From an uncultured Prevotella sp. (GTDB taxonomy: Bacteria; Bacteroidota; Bacteroidia; Bacteroidales; Bacteroidaceae), in contig CAMVQS010000014.1 of assembly GCA_947169685.1 (NCBI GenBank), forward strand, positions 1-43,303: a stretch of 43,303 nt of DNA, written 5' to 3'. A model generated the notes under the pieces. That model saw only the letters and a list, made by a program, of their open reading frames with translations. It did no database searches and had not been told where the DNA came from. Of the stretch, positions 7,025 through 17,457 are shown piece by piece. A program made the position numbers and the translations under genes. The first letter of the stretch is position 1. Each line of letters starts with the position of its first letter.

Positions 7025-7993
7025 TCAGTTGTTCACCGTACCGCCCACAATGTCGAGCAGCTCGGAGGTGATGGCCTGCTGGCGGGACTTGTTGTACTGC
7101 AGGTTCAGCTGACGCAGCAGTTCGTCGGCATTGTCGGTCGCCGTCTGCATGGCCACCATGCGGGCTGCATGCTCGGAGGCCACGCTATCGAGCAGCGCCG
7201 TATAGAGCATGAGGTGGGCGAGCTTGGGAATCAGCTGCGAGAGCAGCGTATCCATGTCAGGCTCCACGATGAAGTTGTCGTTCAACGGCTTCACGTCCTC
7301 ATTCTCCGCCTCCTTCTTCCGACGGTTCTTCTTCAGATAGTCCTGTGCCTTCTTCGTCGCGATGTTCGAGGTAAGGTCACGCTCATGGTCGCGTTCCAAC
7401 TCACTCTCAATATCGATGGGCAGGAAGGTCTTGTTGGTCAGGATTTGCGAGCCGGCACTCTTGAAGTGATGGTAGATGAGCTCCACGCGGTCAATGTCGC
7501 CGGCAAGGAACTTGCTGCCCAGCTCCATCGCCATGTCGATGCAGGGCTGCACACTGGGATGGTCGATGAGTGAGGCATACTCACCCTTCACGTCGTAACC
7601 CAGCTTGCGGGCCTTCTCATTAACCTTTCGGCCAATGGCATAGACCTCGACGCTCCCCTGCCCCAGCTCCTCGGTGTAGGCATCAACGGTACGTTGCATC
7701 AGTTTGATGACGTTGGCATTGAAACCGCCACAGAGCGACGAGTTGCTGGAGAACACCACCAGCGCCACGCGCTTGACAGGACGCTCCTGGTCATAGACGG
7801 TCTGTGCCTCGGCTTCAGCAGCAAGGAACGACTTGAGGATATGCTCAAGCATGGTCTCGTAGGGCAGCATGTTCTGGATAGCCACCTGCGCATGGTGTAG
7901 CTTCGATGAAGCCACCATCTTCATGGCAGACGTTATCTTTCGCGTGCTGTTGACCGAGGCAATGCGGCCTTTAATTTCTTTTAAACTTGGCAT
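7025..7993 (-). CDS. atpG: ATP synthase F1 subunit gamma
   Basis: This is the central rotor shaft of F1, turning inside the alpha3-beta3 ring and coupling proton flow to ATP synthesis. It has 322 residues. The conserved N-terminal coiled coil starts at MPSLKEIKGRIASVNSTRKITSAMKMVA, and the conserved C-terminal helix contains SEHAARMVAMQTATDNA followed by LNLQYNKSRQQAIT. It is longer than the common 285-290 residues because of an insertion around residues 205-240 rich in Lys/Glu (KKNRRKKEAENED), seen in Bacteroidota homologues. It is the last gene of the operon, separated from atpA by a 138-bp spacer with a large inverted repeat. Confidence 0.97.
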   Translation of the reverse strand: MPSLKEIKGRIASVNSTRKITSAMKMVASSKLHHAQVAIQNMLPYETMLEHILKSFLAAEAEAQTVYDQERPVKRVALVVFSSNSSLCGGFNANVIKLMQRTVDAYTEELGQGSVEVYAIGRKVNEKARKLGYDVKGEYASLIDHPSVQPCIDMAMELGSKFLAGDIDRVELIYHHFKSAGSQILTNKTFLPIDIESELERDHERDLTSNIATKKAQDYLKKNRRKKEAENEDVKPLNDNFIVEPDMDTLLSQLIPKLAHLMLYTALLDSVASEHAARMVAMQTATDNADELLRQLNLQYNKSRQQAITSELLDIVGGTVNN

Positions 7994-8004
7994 AATCTTA
8001 CTTT

Positions 8005-8136
8005 TAATTAGTAATTAGAAATGAGTAATTAGTAATTATGATTAGTCGCAAGACGAAATAGCCGATAGCATTATCTGTGGAGATTTCATTCTATTGGTAA
8101 TCATAATTACTCATTACTAATTACTCATTACTCATT
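8005..8136. repeat. Long inverted repeat between atpA and atpG
   Basis: Two arms of about 40 bp made of TAATTAGTAAT/ATTACTCATTA phrases (8005-8044 and 8098-8136) face each other across about 53 bp. The second arm overlaps the atpA stop codon. As RNA they would form a long AU-rich stem inside the operon transcript, which could affect mRNA stability or the yield of gamma relative to alpha. Confidence 0.7.
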
Positions 8137-9715
8137 TGTAAGTTCCAGCAATATCGGCCATAACGGCTTCAATCGTATTCGTCGTTGCATCGTCGAGCTT
8201 GCCGGCAGCGAGCGTCTCAATGACCTCGGGATGAGCCGAGCGCAGCTTGTCGAGGAACGACGTCTGACACTCACGCACCTTGTCGATGGGCACCTGACGC
8301 ATCAGGCCGTGCACACCACAATAGAGGATGGCAATCTGCTCACCTACGGGCATGGGGCTGTACTGCGGCTGAATGAGCAACTGGTTGTTCTTACGTCCAC
8401 GGTCGAGCGTCATCGCCGTCACGGCATCCATGTCGCTGGAGAACTTCGAGAAGGCCTCGAGTTCACGATACTGTGCCTGGTCAATCTTCAGCGTACCGGC
8501 CACCTTCTTCATGGACTTGATCTGTGCCGAACCACCCACACGGCTCACGGAGATACCTACGTTGATGGCAGGACGGAAGCCCTGGTTGAAGAGGTCTGAC
8601 TCCAGGAAGATCTGACCGTCGGTAATGGAGATGACGTTCGTGGGGATGTAAGCCGACACGTCACCGGCCTGCGTCTCGATGATGGGCAGCGCGGTGAGTG
8701 AGCCACCACCCTTCACGTGTCCCTTCATGCACTCAGGCAGGTCGTTCATCTGCTCGGCCACTTCCTGCTGCTCGTTCATCTTGGCTGCACGCTCCAACAG
8801 ACGGCTGTGCAGGTAGAACACGTCACCGGGATAAGCCTCACGTCCTGACGGACGGCGCAGAATCAGCGACACCTCACGGTAGGCAACGGCCTGCTTCGAC
8901 AGGTCGTCATAGACCACGAGGGCAGCAAAGCCACGGTCGCGGAAGTACTCACCGATGGCAGCACCTGCAAACGGAGCATAATACTGCATGGCAGCAGGAT
9001 CGGCTGCGGTAGCCGCAACCACGATGGTATAAGGCATGGCGCCGTGTTCCTGCAGCGTCGAGACGAGCGAGGCAACGGTTGATGCCTTCTGTCCGATGGC
9101 GACATAGATACAATAGACGGGCTTGCCAGCCTCGTAGAAACTCTTTTGGTTGATGATGGTGTCAACGGCAATGGCCGTCTTACCTGTCTGGCGGTCGCCG
9201 ATGATGAGCTCACGCTGACCACGACCGATGGGGATCATCGAGTCAACGGCCTTCAGACCTGTCTGCAGCGGCTCCTTCACGGGCTGACGGTAGATAACGC
9301 CTGGTGCCTTACGGTCGAGCGGCATCTCAAAGGCATCGGTAACGTCAATGTCACCCTTACCGTCGATGGCCTGTCCCAGCGGATTGATGACACGTCCGAG
9401 CATGTTGTCGTTGACACGGATGGAGGCGATACGCTTGGTACGCTTCACCACCATGCCCTCCTTGATGCCTGAAGTCGCACCGAGCAACACGCAACCCACG
9501 TTGTCCTCCTCAAGGTTCATCACAATGGCCATTGTTCCGTTCTCGAACTCAAGCAGTTCGTTGGCTTCGGCATTGCGGAGTCCGTAGATACGGGCCACGC
9601 CGTCGCTGACGGTAAGCACGGTACCTACCTCGTCGAACTTCTCCTGATTCGAAATGCCGTTCAACTGGTCAATGAGCACCTGGGACACTTCGCTTGGTTT
9701 GATTTTATCTGACAT
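8132..9715 (-). CDS. atpA: ATP synthase F1 subunit alpha
   Basis: This is the regulatory nucleotide-binding subunit of the F1 hexamer. It has 527 residues. The P-loop GDRQTGKT and the conserved downstream [17 protein letters not shown] segment identify alpha rather than beta, as does the [17 protein letters not shown] signature. It starts at ATG 9715 after a T-rich spacer of about 50 bases from atpH. The order atpH-atpA-atpG is the usual one for F-type operons. Length and motifs suggest a fully functional subunit. Confidence 0.98.
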   Translation of the reverse strand: MSDKIKPSEVSQVLIDQLNGISNQEKFDEVGTVLTVSDGVARIYGLRNAEANELLEFENGTMAIVMNLEEDNVGCVLLGATSGIKEGMVVKRTKRIASIRVNDNMLGRVINPLGQAIDGKGDIDVTDAFEMPLDRKAPGVIYRQPVKEPLQTGLKAVDSMIPIGRGQRELIIGDRQTGKTAIAVDTIINQKSFYEAGKPVYCIYVAIGQKASTVASLVSTLQEHGAMPYTIVVAATAADPAAMQYYAPFAGAAIGEYFRDRGFAALVVYDDLSKQAVAYREVSLILRRPSGREAYPGDVFYLHSRLLERAAKMNEQQEVAEQMNDLPECMKGHVKGGGSLTALPIIETQAGDVSAYIPTNVISITDGQIFLESDLFNQGFRPAINVGISVSRVGGSAQIKSMKKVAGTLKIDQAQYRELEAFSKFSSDMDAVTAMTLDRGRKNNQLLIQPQYSPMPVGEQIAILYCGVHGLMRQVPIDKVRECQTSFLDKLRSAHPEVIETLAAGKLDDATTNTIEAVMADIAGTYK

Positions 9716-9767
9716 TTCTTTTTTGTTTTTTTCGTTATTGCGTTATAACGGTATGATGTTATTGCGC

Positions 9768-10307
9768 CTATTTACTTAACTGAGTGAGAATGGAGTTGAG
9801 CTTCGTCTTGACACTGGCATCCATGCGATACGTGTCATATTCGAGGATGAAGCCACCGATGATGTCGGGGTTCACCTCCGTCTCGAACTCCACTGTTCCC
9901 TGAGCATGACTCTCCACCATACGGCGCATCTTCTGCTCCATAGCAGGCGACACAGCCACGGCGGTGGTGAGCTTTCCACGGATAACGTTCTTCTGCTTAC
10001 GATAGAGTGTGACGTACGAATTGGCCATGAACTGAATCATGTTCTCGCGGTCTTCCTGCAGCACCAAAGCCACAAAGGACCTACCGAGGGCAGATGCCTT
10101 CTCACCGCCAATGGCAGTGGTCAGCAGCGACTGCTTCGTCTCCTTCGAGAGCATCGGGTTGTCAATGGTCTGCCGTAGCTGGGGCACCTCCACGTAGCTC
10201 TTGGCCAACAACAGCATCTCACCATAGACGGTATCCTCCAGTTTGGCATCGAGCGCGCTCTTCAAGAGAGCCCTGGCATAACGAACCGATATTACTCCTA
10301 TATCCAT
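9768..10307 (-). CDS. atpH: ATP synthase F1 subunit delta
   Basis: This is the peripheral stalk subunit that ties the top of F1 to the b subunits. It has 179 residues. It begins MDIGVISVRYARALLKSA, the usual delta/OSCP start. The C-terminal signature is present as VNPDIIGGFILEYDTYRMDASVKTKL, in which GG and the final DASVKxKL are the conserved family marks. It lies 12 bases after atpF and before atpA. Short spacing implies co-transcription and probably translational coupling with atpF. Confidence 0.96.
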   Translation of the reverse strand: MDIGVISVRYARALLKSALDAKLEDTVYGEMLLLAKSYVEVPQLRQTIDNPMLSKETKQSLLTTAIGGEKASALGRSFVALVLQEDRENMIQFMANSYVTLYRKQKNVIRGKLTTAVAVSPAMEQKMRRMVESHAQGTVEFETEVNPDIIGGFILEYDTYRMDASVKTKLNSILTQLSK

Positions 10308-10319
10308 ACGCTTTACTTA

Positions 10320-10835
10320 TTATTGTTTAGAAGAGACATCATCCAGCATTCGGTCAATGAGATCCATCTGAGCCTGATCGCTCTGAAGGTTCTGCTTGAG
10401 CACCTTCTCGGCAATCTCTACGCTGAGCGTGGCTACTTGCTTTCGGATGTCGGCAATGGCAGCTTTCTTCTGCTGCTCTATCTCGGCTTTGGCATCAGAC
10501 ACGAGTCGGGCACTCTCCTGACGGGCCTTCTCCTGCGCCTTCTCTACGATGGCGTCACGGGTCTCGGCTGCCTCCTTCAATATCTGAGCCTGCTTTGCGC
10601 GAGCCTCCTGCAAGATGGATTCACCTTCCCGCTCGATATTGGCCAGACGCTCCTCGGCCTCGTGGGCCTTGCGGAGACTCTCGTCAATAAAGTTCTTACG
10701 CTCGTCCACCATATTGACTATGACGGGGAAGCCGTATTTTGCGAGAAGGACAAAGACCACCAGAAACGCCACGAACATCCAGAAGAATAGTCCGAAGTCG
10801 GGTGTTAGGATTCCTGGTAAGTTAACTGACTCCAT
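10320..10835 (-). CDS. atpF: ATP synthase F0 subunit b
   Basis: This is the membrane-anchored stator stalk. It has 171 residues from the ATG at 10835; a GTG two codons earlier is less likely. One N-terminal membrane segment (FGLFFWMFVAFLVVFVLLAKYGF) is followed by a long Ala/Glu/Lys-rich coiled coil that dimerises and contacts delta. The length is typical of bacterial b subunits. It lies 22 bases after atpE in the operon. Confidence 0.96.
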   Translation of the reverse strand: MESVNLPGILTPDFGLFFWMFVAFLVVFVLLAKYGFPVIVNMVDERKNFIDESLRKAHEAEERLANIEREGESILQEARAKQAQILKEAAETRDAIVEKAQEKARQESARLVSDAKAEIEQQKKAAIADIRKQVATLSVEIAEKVLKQNLQSDQAQMDLIDRMLDDVSSKQ

Positions 10836-10857
10836 TTGCACAGATGATTAGATGATT

Positions 10858-11112
10858 TTACATGAACACACAGAGTGCGCAAACAACAACAGCGAACAGG
10901 GCCACACCCTCCACGAAGGCTGCTGTCAGAATCATGTTGGTACGGATGGTACCTGCTGCCTCAGGCTGACGGGCGATGGCGTCCATGGCGTTACCACCGA
11001 TACGACCGATACCCAGACCGGCACCAATTGCTGCAATACCTGCGCCGAGACCGGCACCAAACTTTGCAAGACCAGCAGCTGCAGCTGCTTCTAAAATCAA
11101 TGTTGTGATCAT
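10858..11112 (-). CDS. atpE: ATP synthase F0 subunit c
   Basis: This is the proteolipid that forms the rotor ring. It has 84 residues in two membrane helices joined by the polar loop with RQPEA. Helix 1 carries the glycine-rich packing motif (GAGLGAGIAAIGAGLGIG). Helix 2 carries the ion-binding carboxylate Glu68 in FVEGV. The residue after the Glu is Gly rather than Ser/Thr, and helix 1 lacks the Gln of sodium-binding rings, so I infer proton specificity. Confidence 0.96.
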   Translation of the reverse strand: MITTLILEAAAAAGLAKFGAGLGAGIAAIGAGLGIGRIGGNAMDAIARQPEAAGTIRTNMILTAAFVEGVALFAVVVCALCVFM

Positions 11113-11175
11113 AATCTTAAATGTTTAAAGTAATACTATTGTTAATTATTATTCTTTTATTTCAAATCGAAGAGT

Positions 11176-11215
11176 CTTGTTCAGACCCCCATCCCCCTAA
11201 CTTAGGGGGCTGACT
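11176..11215. repeat. C/G-rich palindromic repeat in the atpB-atpE spacer
   Basis: CCCCCTAA and TTAGGGGG arms separated by one base form a small GC-capped palindrome just after the atpB stop. It resembles the C-run/G-run palindromes found inside recQ and the PUL regulator, and may weakly attenuate transcription between atpB and atpE. Confidence 0.45.
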
Positions 11216-12291
11216 TATTTGTGGTGCTCAGGATGTGCCAGGCCGATAAATACGGCCGACAGCATGGTGAACACATAAGCCTGGATAAAGGCCACCAGGA
11301 ACTCCAGACAGTTCATGAAGAGCATCATGATAAAGCTGAGTAGCGTAAGACCTGAACCAAGGTAGGCATTCAGCGACCATCCGATGAAGATGATAGCAGT
11401 GAACGAGAGGATAATGGCATGTCCGGCCATCATGTTCGCAAAGAGACGGACCATCAGCGCGAAGGGCTTGGTCAGGATGCCGAACATCTCGATGATGGGC
11501 ATGATGGCCACGGGATAGGCCTTGAGGAACATGGGCACCTCGGGCCAGAAGATTTCCTTCCAGTACTCCTTGTTGCCAAACAGGTTGATGGCCAGCATGG
11601 TGCAGAGTGCCAGGAAACAGGTGATGTTGATGTTACCCGTCACGTTGGCACCACCCGGGAAGATGGGCAACAACCCCAGCAGGTTGGTGATAAGGATGAA
11701 GAAGAACGCCGTCAGCAGATAAGGTGCATAGGGACGGTAGTGCTTCTCTCCTATCGAGTCCTTGATGAGGTCGTCGTTGATGGTCATCACCAGCATCTCC
11801 ACCATACCAACAAAGCCCTTGGGCGCATCCTTCTTCGGGTCGTGCTTCTTGTACCAGCGGGCACAAGAGAGGAAGACGGCCAGCATGATGAATACGACAA
11901 TCCATATCTGGCAGACGCTCTTCGTGATGCTCAAGTCCCAGGGACGCACCACCGAGCCGTCAGACAGGCGCTCGTATATCTTGCCGTTCTTCTCCTCGTT
12001 GAAGAAGAAGCCCATGTAGTCGTGACCTTCCTCCGCAGCTTCCTCAATGCGGGTGCTCATGAAGAAGTGCCACTCGCCGGTGGCTTCGCTGCGGACGATA
12101 CACGGCAGGGGGATGCTGATGTGGGTATCACCATAGGTGGTGATGTGCCACTCGTAGGCATCGGCCATGTGTCCCAGGACGATTTCCTTCACGTCAACAC
12201 CCTCACTGTGAGCGGCCTGCACGGGGGCATGGGCCGTCAGCAGGAAGGTCAGGCATAGGAGCAGATATCTCATTTCTTTTAATTTATGCAT
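11215..12291 (-). CDS. atpB: ATP synthase F0 subunit a
   Basis: This is the stator subunit forming the two proton half-channels beside the c ring. It has 358 residues, much longer than the 240-270 of most bacteria. The first 26 residues look like a signal peptide, followed by about 100 extracytoplasmic residues before the first membrane helix near residue 128; this extension is typical of Bacteroidota. The essential arginine is Arg282 in VRLFANMMAGH. The start may be ATG 12291, overlapping the AtpI-like gene by 8 bases, or the internal ATG (Met7) at 12273. Confidence 0.96.
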   Translation of the reverse strand: MHKLKEMRYLLLCLTFLLTAHAPVQAAHSEGVDVKEIVLGHMADAYEWHITTYGDTHISIPLPCIVRSEATGEWHFFMSTRIEEAAEEGHDYMGFFFNEEKNGKIYERLSDGSVVRPWDLSITKSVCQIWIVVFIMLAVFLSCARWYKKHDPKKDAPKGFVGMVEMLVMTINDDLIKDSIGEKHYRPYAPYLLTAFFFILITNLLGLLPIFPGGANVTGNINITCFLALCTMLAINLFGNKEYWKEIFWPEVPMFLKAYPVAIMPIIEMFGILTKPFALMVRLFANMMAGHAIILSFTAIIFIGWSLNAYLGSGLTLLSFIMMLFMNCLEFLVAFIQAYVFTMLSAVFIGLAHPEHHK

Positions 12292-12691
12292 TTTGTCTGA
12301 TTTTCTTCTCGACCTTCATGAAGTAGGCCGTGTCGTAAATGAGAATGATAAAATAATAGATCAGGAACGCAATCACGAAGAAGCGGATGGCTGCCTTGTC
12401 GTCAGAGGCGAAGCAATAGGCCAGCACCGTGACGATGCCTGCAAACATCCTGCAGCCCGAGGCCGTCAGGTAGAGCGTAGGCAGGCTTTCGCTTGATGAT
12501 GCTGCCACAGCTTTCCACACAAAGGCATAGGCAATGCAGGCCACCAGCTGGAACACGGCTGAGACAACGATGGGCACTGTCATCATCTCGGTGTTGCCCC
12601 ACACGTTCATGTAGAGCAGGAAGAGCAGCGTCAGTCCGACAATCAGGCAGATGCTCTGTCTCAGGTAGGTGTTCACAATCTTATTCTCCAT
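12284..12691 (-). CDS. AtpI-like small membrane protein in the ATP synthase operon
   Basis: This 135-residue protein has four predicted membrane helices and a basic C-terminal tail (KVEKKIRQNA). Its position between atpC and atpB and its topology suggest the role of AtpI, which in other bacteria helps assemble the c ring or import cations. Sequence similarity to classical AtpI is not obvious by eye, so the name is positional. It overlaps atpC by 11 bases and ends inside the start of atpB, so translation is probably coupled. Confidence 0.75.
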   Translation of the reverse strand: MENKIVNTYLRQSICLIVGLTLLFLLYMNVWGNTEMMTVPIVVSAVFQLVACIAYAFVWKAVAASSSESLPTLYLTASGCRMFAGIVTVLAYCFASDDKAAIRFFVIAFLIYYFIILIYDTAYFMKVEKKIRQNA

Positions 12692-12935
12692 GTTCGTTCA
12701 GTTCCACACAAAGACTTACCTCGTTTTTCTGTACTTCCACGAAACCGCCGCCAATGGCTATCTGATGCTTGCCGTCGGCACAGGTATAGATGACCTCACC
12801 CTTCGTCAGCAGCGAGATGATGGGGGCGTGTCCCGTCAGTATCTCGAATTGGCCGAGCGAACCGGGAACCTTCACGTTCTCCACCTCGCCCTCGAACTCA
12901 ATCTTCTGTGGTGATACAATCTTCAGCTTCAGCAT
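12681..12935 (-). CDS. atpC: ATP synthase F1 subunit epsilon (short form)
   Basis: This central stalk subunit contacts gamma and the c ring. It has only 84 residues. The N-terminal beta-sandwich is present (LKIVSPQKIEFEGEV, then GQFEILTGHAPIISLLTKG), but the usual C-terminal helical hairpin of about 45 residues is missing. That hairpin can block ATP hydrolysis in other bacteria, so this enzyme probably lacks that brake. Short epsilon is usual in Bacteroidota. The ending overlaps the next gene, so there is no sign of truncation by mutation. Confidence 0.95.
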   Translation of the reverse strand: MLKLKIVSPQKIEFEGEVENVKVPGSLGQFEILTGHAPIISLLTKGEVIYTCADGKHQIAIGGGFVEVQKNEVSLCVELNEHGE

Positions 12936-12961
12936 AATTCTGATTATTCTGATTACTCTGA

Positions 12962-12963
<2 letters not shown>
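12936..12963. repeat. Tandem 9-bp repeat in the atpD-atpC spacer
   Basis: ATTCTGATT, ATTCTGATT and ACTCTGATT follow one another directly between the atpD stop and the atpC start. This is one of several simple repeated phrases filling gene junctions in this window. Confidence 0.7.
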
Positions 12964-14521
<1,558 letters not shown>

Positions 14522-14538
14522 TTAGAATTAGTTGCGGG

Positions 14539-14569
14539 CAAAGATACAAAAAATTAAGCAATAGACAAA
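14539..14569 (-). promoter_or_regulatory. Promoter of the ATP synthase operon
   Basis: On the minus strand TTTG (14566-14569), 19 bases, TATCTTTG (14539-14546): a textbook Bacteroidota housekeeping promoter. The inferred start of transcription leaves a leader of about 45 bases before atpD. It lies between the end of nhaD and atpD, so the two are probably independent units. Confidence 0.85.
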
Positions 14570-14587
14570 ATAAAAATGGAGATTATT

Positions 14588-15976
14588 TTAAAAGAAATAA
14601 ATTTCGCCAGCCAATACAAGCATGCCGAGTAACCATCCGACAGCTATTTTCAGTGTGCAATGCTTCAGGTACCAGCCCAGCCGCACATGTTCCATCTTCA
14701 TCAGCGCCAGACCGCTCACGTTACCCACACAGAGCAGACAACCGCCCACTGCCGTTGAGAAGGCAATGACTTTCCAGAAGGCACCGTTTTGGATGAAGAA
14801 AGCGGCATAACCGTCTGCTGCAGAATCTAATACGGGGTATAGTGAGAAGTTCGACATGGCAATGGTAAACGTGTCAACCAGCGAACTGAGCAAACCAGAA
14901 ACCAGTCCGACCATCCAGATGTCGTGCACATAGGTGTCAATCCATTCTGCCACGCTCTGGAACACGCCCGTCTCCGTCACCACACCCAGACCGAGCATGA
15001 TGCCCATGACAAAGAGAATCTGCTGCAGCGTGTCGTATTGCAGGGCTACAGGAATCAGCCTGCGAGCCATCTGCCCCGAATTGTTCAGCTTTCGGTTCAC
15101 GATCTCGTTGACCACCCACAGAACGCTCAGTACGCACAGTGCTCCAAGGAACGGCGAGAGCTTGGTGATATTATGGAAAGTAGGGATAAACCATAGTCCG
15201 CCGATACCCACTACGAGCATCAGCACGCGCTGCCAACGGTTCAGGTTCGTGTCGTCACCACGGTAGGGAGCAGCAGGCCATGCCACGTCCAGACGTTCCG
15301 GCAGTTCGCGGCTCATCCACCACGTAGGTATCACCCAGGCCAGGAGGGCGGGCAGGGCCAGATAGGCTGAGAAGTTAGAGGCCGTCACGGCCCCGTTGCC
15401 CCAAAGGGCCACGCCGGCGGGGTCGCCAATGACGGTCATGCAGCCGCCGCAGTTGGCTGCCAGCACCACCGATGCTCCTACCACCATGCGCTGGCGCGAG
15501 TTCTGCACGATTTTGTGCATGATGACCAGCATCATCGTCGTCGTCGTCAGATTATCCAGATTGGCCGATATGGCGAAGGTGGCCAGCGAGAGCGTCCACA
15601 GGACGCGCTTCGAGTTGCGCGTCTTAATCCAGTCCTGTATAAAGTCAAAACAGCCGTTGTTGTTCAGCAGCTCCACGATAGACATCGTAGCCAGCAGGAA
15701 GAGCACAATGGCCGCAGCCTTGCCCACATAGTTCAGGAACACATTATTATATATATACAACTTGACCTGGTCGCTTGACGTAGCCGCACCACCCAGAAAC
15801 TCCTGATAGTCCGCCGCATGACGAGCCATCACGTAGTCCGTTCCGTAGCAGATATAAACCACCCAGCCAGCCGCAGCAATGAACATGGCAATAGCAGCCT
15901 TATTCACGTTCGTCAGGTGACCGGTAGCGATAAGCAGGTAGCTCAACAATAGCAGTAATACAATAATGAGTGTCAT
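14588..15976 (-). CDS. nhaD: Sodium/proton antiporter NhaD
   Basis: This inner-membrane secondary transporter of the ion transporter superfamily exports Na+ in exchange for protons. It has 462 residues with about 11-12 hydrophobic segments. Family marks include ATFAISANLDNLTTTTMMLVIM (with the Asn-Leu-Asp-Asn-Leu-Thr core), then NCGGCMTVIGDPAGV, and near the C-terminus SSLVDTFTIAMSNF and GGCLLCVGNVSGLALM, which mirror the first half as expected from the inverted-repeat fold. Its neighbour, the proton-type ATP synthase, would supply or use the same proton gradient. Confidence 0.92.
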   Translation of the reverse strand: MTLIIVLLLLLSYLLIATGHLTNVNKAAIAMFIAAAGWVVYICYGTDYVMARHAADYQEFLGGAATSSDQVKLYIYNNVFLNYVGKAAAIVLFLLATMSIVELLNNNGCFDFIQDWIKTRNSKRVLWTLSLATFAISANLDNLTTTTMMLVIMHKIVQNSRQRMVVGASVVLAANCGGCMTVIGDPAGVALWGNGAVTASNFSAYLALPALLAWVIPTWWMSRELPERLDVAWPAAPYRGDDTNLNRWQRVLMLVVGIGGLWFIPTFHNITKLSPFLGALCVLSVLWVVNEIVNRKLNNSGQMARRLIPVALQYDTLQQILFVMGIMLGLGVVTETGVFQSVAEWIDTYVHDIWMVGLVSGLLSSLVDTFTIAMSNFSLYPVLDSAADGYAAFFIQNGAFWKVIAFSTAVGGCLLCVGNVSGLALMKMEHVRLGWYLKHCTLKIAVGWLLGMLVLAGEIYFF

Positions 15977-15995
15977 AACTTTCGGTTTTATTGTG

Positions 15996-16003
15996 CAAAG
16001 TTA
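15996..16003 (-). promoter_or_regulatory. -7 box for nhaD
   Basis: TAACTTTG on the minus strand, 20 bases before the nhaD ATG, fits TAnnTTTG. The leader would be only about 12 bases. No -33 TTTG is visible at the normal distance. Confidence 0.55.
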
Positions 16004-16046
16004 TAAAATAATTATGAATTATGAATGAGGAATGATGATTATTTTG

Positions 16047-16054
16047 TACCTTTG
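16047..16054 (+). promoter_or_regulatory. -7 box for trmD
   Basis: TACCTTTG fits TAnnTTTG, 12 bases before the trmD ATG, so the mRNA would be almost leaderless. It is divergent from the nhaD box 44 bases away. Confidence 0.55.
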
Positions 16055-16065
16055 CAGGAAAAAAG

Positions 16066-16752
16066 ATGAGAATAGACATTATTACCGTGCTGCCGGAGAT
16101 GCTGGAGGGGTTTGTCCATGAGAGCATCCTGGCAAGAGCCGAGAAGAAAGGACTGGCAGAGATACGCCTGCACAACCTGCGTGACTATACGCTCGACAAG
16201 TGGCGTCGTGTGGATGACTATCCCTACGGCGGAAGTGCTGGCATGGTGATGCAATGCGAGCCCATTGACCGCTGTATCACGGCCCTGAAAGCTGAGCGCG
16301 ACTATGACGAGGTTATCTTCACCTCGCCTGACGGTGAGCGCTTCGACCAGCACATGGCCAACGAGTTGTCCATGAAGGGTAACCTCATCATCCTGGCAGG
16401 CCATTATAAAGGCATCGACCAGCGCGTACGCGACCATCTCATCACCCGTGAAATCTCCATCGGCGACTTCGTGCTGACAGGTGGCGAACTCGTGGCAGCC
16501 ATGATTGCCGATGCCGTGGTACGCGTGGTGCCAGGCGTCATCGGTGACGAACAGAGTGCCCTCTCCGACTGTTTCCAGGACGACATCCTGGCAGCCCCCA
16601 TCTATACCCGACCCGCTGACTACAAGGGATGGAAGGTGCCCGACATCCTGCTCAGTGGCAATGAAGCAAAAGTCAGGGAGTGGGAACTTGAGCAGGCCCT
16701 TGAGCGTACCCGTCGCCTACGCCCCGACTTGTTGGAAGGCAAGGATTTATAA
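16066..16752 (+). CDS. trmD: tRNA (guanine-37-N1)-methyltransferase
   Basis: This enzyme methylates G37 next to the anticodon using S-adenosylmethionine, preventing +1 frameshifts. It has 228 residues, starting [13 protein letters not shown]. The trefoil-knot cofactor site is visible as [25 protein letters not shown] and [11 protein letters not shown], and the C-terminal domain contains [20 protein letters not shown]. In many bacteria trmD sits with rpsP, rimM and rplS; here it stands alone, as is usual in Bacteroidota. It converges on the minus-strand operon, with only 9 bases between the two stops. Confidence 0.97.
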   Translation: MRIDIITVLPEMLEGFVHESILARAEKKGLAEIRLHNLRDYTLDKWRRVDDYPYGGSAGMVMQCEPIDRCITALKAERDYDEVIFTSPDGERFDQHMANELSMKGNLIILAGHYKGIDQRVRDHLITREISIGDFVLTGGELVAAMIADAVVRVVPGVIGDEQSALSDCFQDDILAAPIYTRPADYKGWKVPDILLSGNEAKVREWELEQALERTRRLRPDLLEGKDL

Positions 16753-16761
16753 CTCATTCAA

Positions 16762-17430
16762 CTATCCCACCAGCCGGCGAATCTGCGTGTCCGAGGCTTC
16801 GGGCAAGAGAGCTTGGAAGTGGGAAAGAAGACGTTGATAGGACTCCTGTGGCGTACGGGGGCAACGGAAGCCATCACGCCCCATTAGTTCCTCAGGAGTA
16901 GTGAGAAGCGACCAGCCCCAACCATATTCACATCCATGTTTATCTGTAGGATAGACAAAATCCTCGGTAATGATAAGACACGCCATCTGCAGACGGGTCA
17001 CGTAGCCATCAAACTTACTACGCATCTTAGGTCCATCGAAGCCACAGGCAGCACGGAGTTCTCGGGTAATGAGGCTGCCTTGTTCGCAAAGCGTCGTAAG
17101 GATAATATCCTCAATGGTTCCTTCCGCAAGCACAGGATATCTGCTGCGGCGATAGTTACAGAAATCGGGCCACCACTCCCGACTGATAAATCCGGCTTTC
17201 TTATTGAAGAACTTCCCATAGACGCAACCACCGTCCGACACGATGGGACCTTTCCATTTCCACAATGGCCAGTCCCAACCGCCATCAGGCAGTATGACAT
17301 AGCGGCAGTCATCAGCTACTATCTCCTCAGCCGAGAACCCGCTGATGCCACTGTCAAGCAGCGGCAGAAAGCCCACCTCATGGATGAAGGCCGTCAGTTG
17401 GGCAGCTGAATATATCTCGTCGTGTTTCAT
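16762..17430 (-). CDS. AlkZ-related-like protein (probable winged-helix)
   Basis: This 222-residue protein has a conserved-looking core (FLPLLDSGISGFSAEEIV, DGGWDWPLWKWKGPIV, FFNKKAGFISREWWPDF) and a middle region reading like a winged helix (TLCEQGSLITRELRAACG). It resembles Bacteroidales proteins annotated as AlkZ-related, a group named for similarity to the AlkZ/YcaQ DNA glycosylases. I cannot point to a catalytic motif, so DNA-repair activity is only a possibility. It is the last gene of a four-gene minus-strand operon, 28 bases after the DUF2752 gene. Confidence 0.6.
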   Translation of the reverse strand: MKHDEIYSAAQLTAFIHEVGFLPLLDSGISGFSAEEIVADDCRYVILPDGGWDWPLWKWKGPIVSDGGCVYGKFFNKKAGFISREWWPDFCNYRRSRYPVLAEGTIEDIILTTLCEQGSLITRELRAACGFDGPKMRSKFDGYVTRLQMACLIITEDFVYPTDKHGCEYGWGWSLLTTPEELMGRDGFRCPRTPQESYQRLLSHFQALLPEASDTQIRRLVG

Positions 17431-17457
17431 ATATTACGGGAAAAGTGGAGGGTACAA

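Noticed and set aside
11419..12258. Plus-strand frame of 279 codons opposite atpB
   Set aside because: Its His/Glu/Gln-rich composition is that of an antisense shadow, and atpB is certain.
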